28,673 bases of DNA from Stramonita haemastoma (Eukaryota; Mollusca; Gastropoda; Neogastropoda; Muricidae), in contig CM060342.1 of assembly GCA_030674155.1 (NCBI GenBank), positions 2,653,371-2,682,043 of the forward strand. Direction: 5' to 3'. A program made the translations under genes and the position numbers. Position 1 is the first letter of the stretch; the number at the start of each line of letters is the position of its first letter. The notes under the pieces were generated by a model. That model was not told the origin of the DNA. It saw only the letters and a list, made by a program, of their open reading frames with translations, and did no database searches. Positions 28,215-28,673 of the stretch are shown piece after piece.

Positions 28215-28673
28215 GGATAGCAGCTGTGAGGAAGGGAGGGGGAGGAGCCCGCCCCCTCCTACACGTCTATGATGATTTGACTGTATTAATTGGTTGTTTG
28301 TTTGTTTGTTGTTTTATTTTTGGGGTGGGTTTTAGGTCTTTTTTTGTTGTTTTCGGGTGGGGATTTTTTTTTTTCTACTCGTCTTTTCTTACCTGACTTG
28401 ATTGCTGGGTTGCTTGTTGTTGTTTGTTTGTTGTTGTTTTATTTTAGGGGTGGGTTTAGGTCTTTTTTTTTATGTTTTCGGGTGGGGGATGGGTTTTTTT
28501 GTTGTTGTTGTTTGTTTTTGTGTGTGGTTGTTTGGCTTTGTTTGTTTGGGGTTTTTTTTTGGGGGGGGGGTGGATTTTTTTAGGGGGTAGCTGTTTGTTT
28601 GTTGTTTGTTTGTTTTGGAAGGAGTGTTGTTGTTGTTGTTATTTAGGTGGCGTTTATTTGGGGGGGTTGTTAG
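28215..28673 (+). other. G/T-rich probable 3' UTR of the GPCR
   Basis: Strongly T- and G-rich with repeated TTTGGGGTGGGTTTAGGTCT-like and GTTTGTTTGTTG phrases; two partial copies lie at about 28318-28370 and 28445-28500. No polyadenylation signal is evident before the window ends. Confidence 0.5.

Overview
The window is eukaryotic nuclear DNA. It has spliced genes with GT..AG introns, long AT-rich introns, many microsatellites and a very high density of tRNA-derived SINEs. An FMRFamide-receptor-like GPCR and the SINE types (tRNA head, conserved central domain, inserted into one another) suggest a lophotrochozoan, most likely a mollusc and probably a gastropod. The species cannot be told from the sequence. 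A 100-base N run at 26074-26173 shows this is a draft assembly.

Left third (1-11.4 kb). Two genes face away from each other across about 450 bp: the first coding exon of a MYBBP1A-like gene (minus strand, 304-474) and a six-exon Myb/SANT-like DNA-binding protein (plus strand, 925-9096, about 359 residues). Exon phases of the second gene agree throughout except for one missing base in a G run of exon 2. Its intron 2 holds a 3.3 kb element with perfect 14-bp terminal inverted repeats and a 9-bp target-site duplication (1700-5015). Inside that element, on the opposite strand, is a two-exon gene for an unrecognised 103-residue protein. Intron 5 holds a 13-bp minisatellite split by a 924-bp CAGGG...CCCTG transposon.

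Middle (11.4-26.2 kb). This is mostly a repeat landscape. I separate these families: A (tRNA-headed SINE, about 12 copies); B (a SINE joining a tRNA A box to the 3' half of 5S rRNA, four copies plus a fragment); C (tRNA-Thr-like SINE, three copies); D and F (elements inserted in A copies); E (unclassified, two copies); G (tRNA-headed SINE); LINE fragments; and a 432-bp MITE. Target-site duplications show C, D and F landing in A, and B landing in E. Three short stretches look like lone coding exons (19845-19910, 20787-20869, 24911-24991) that I could not join into a gene.

Right end (26.2-28.7 kb). A diverged tandem array with a 72-73 bp period runs up to an FMRFamide-receptor-like class A GPCR (26944 to about 28214). 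Its reading frame is broken at two clear one-base homopolymer slips and possibly a third, like the slip in the Myb/SANT gene. This points to uncorrected assembly indels rather than gene decay, but the window alone cannot prove it. A G/T-rich probable 3' UTR fills the end.
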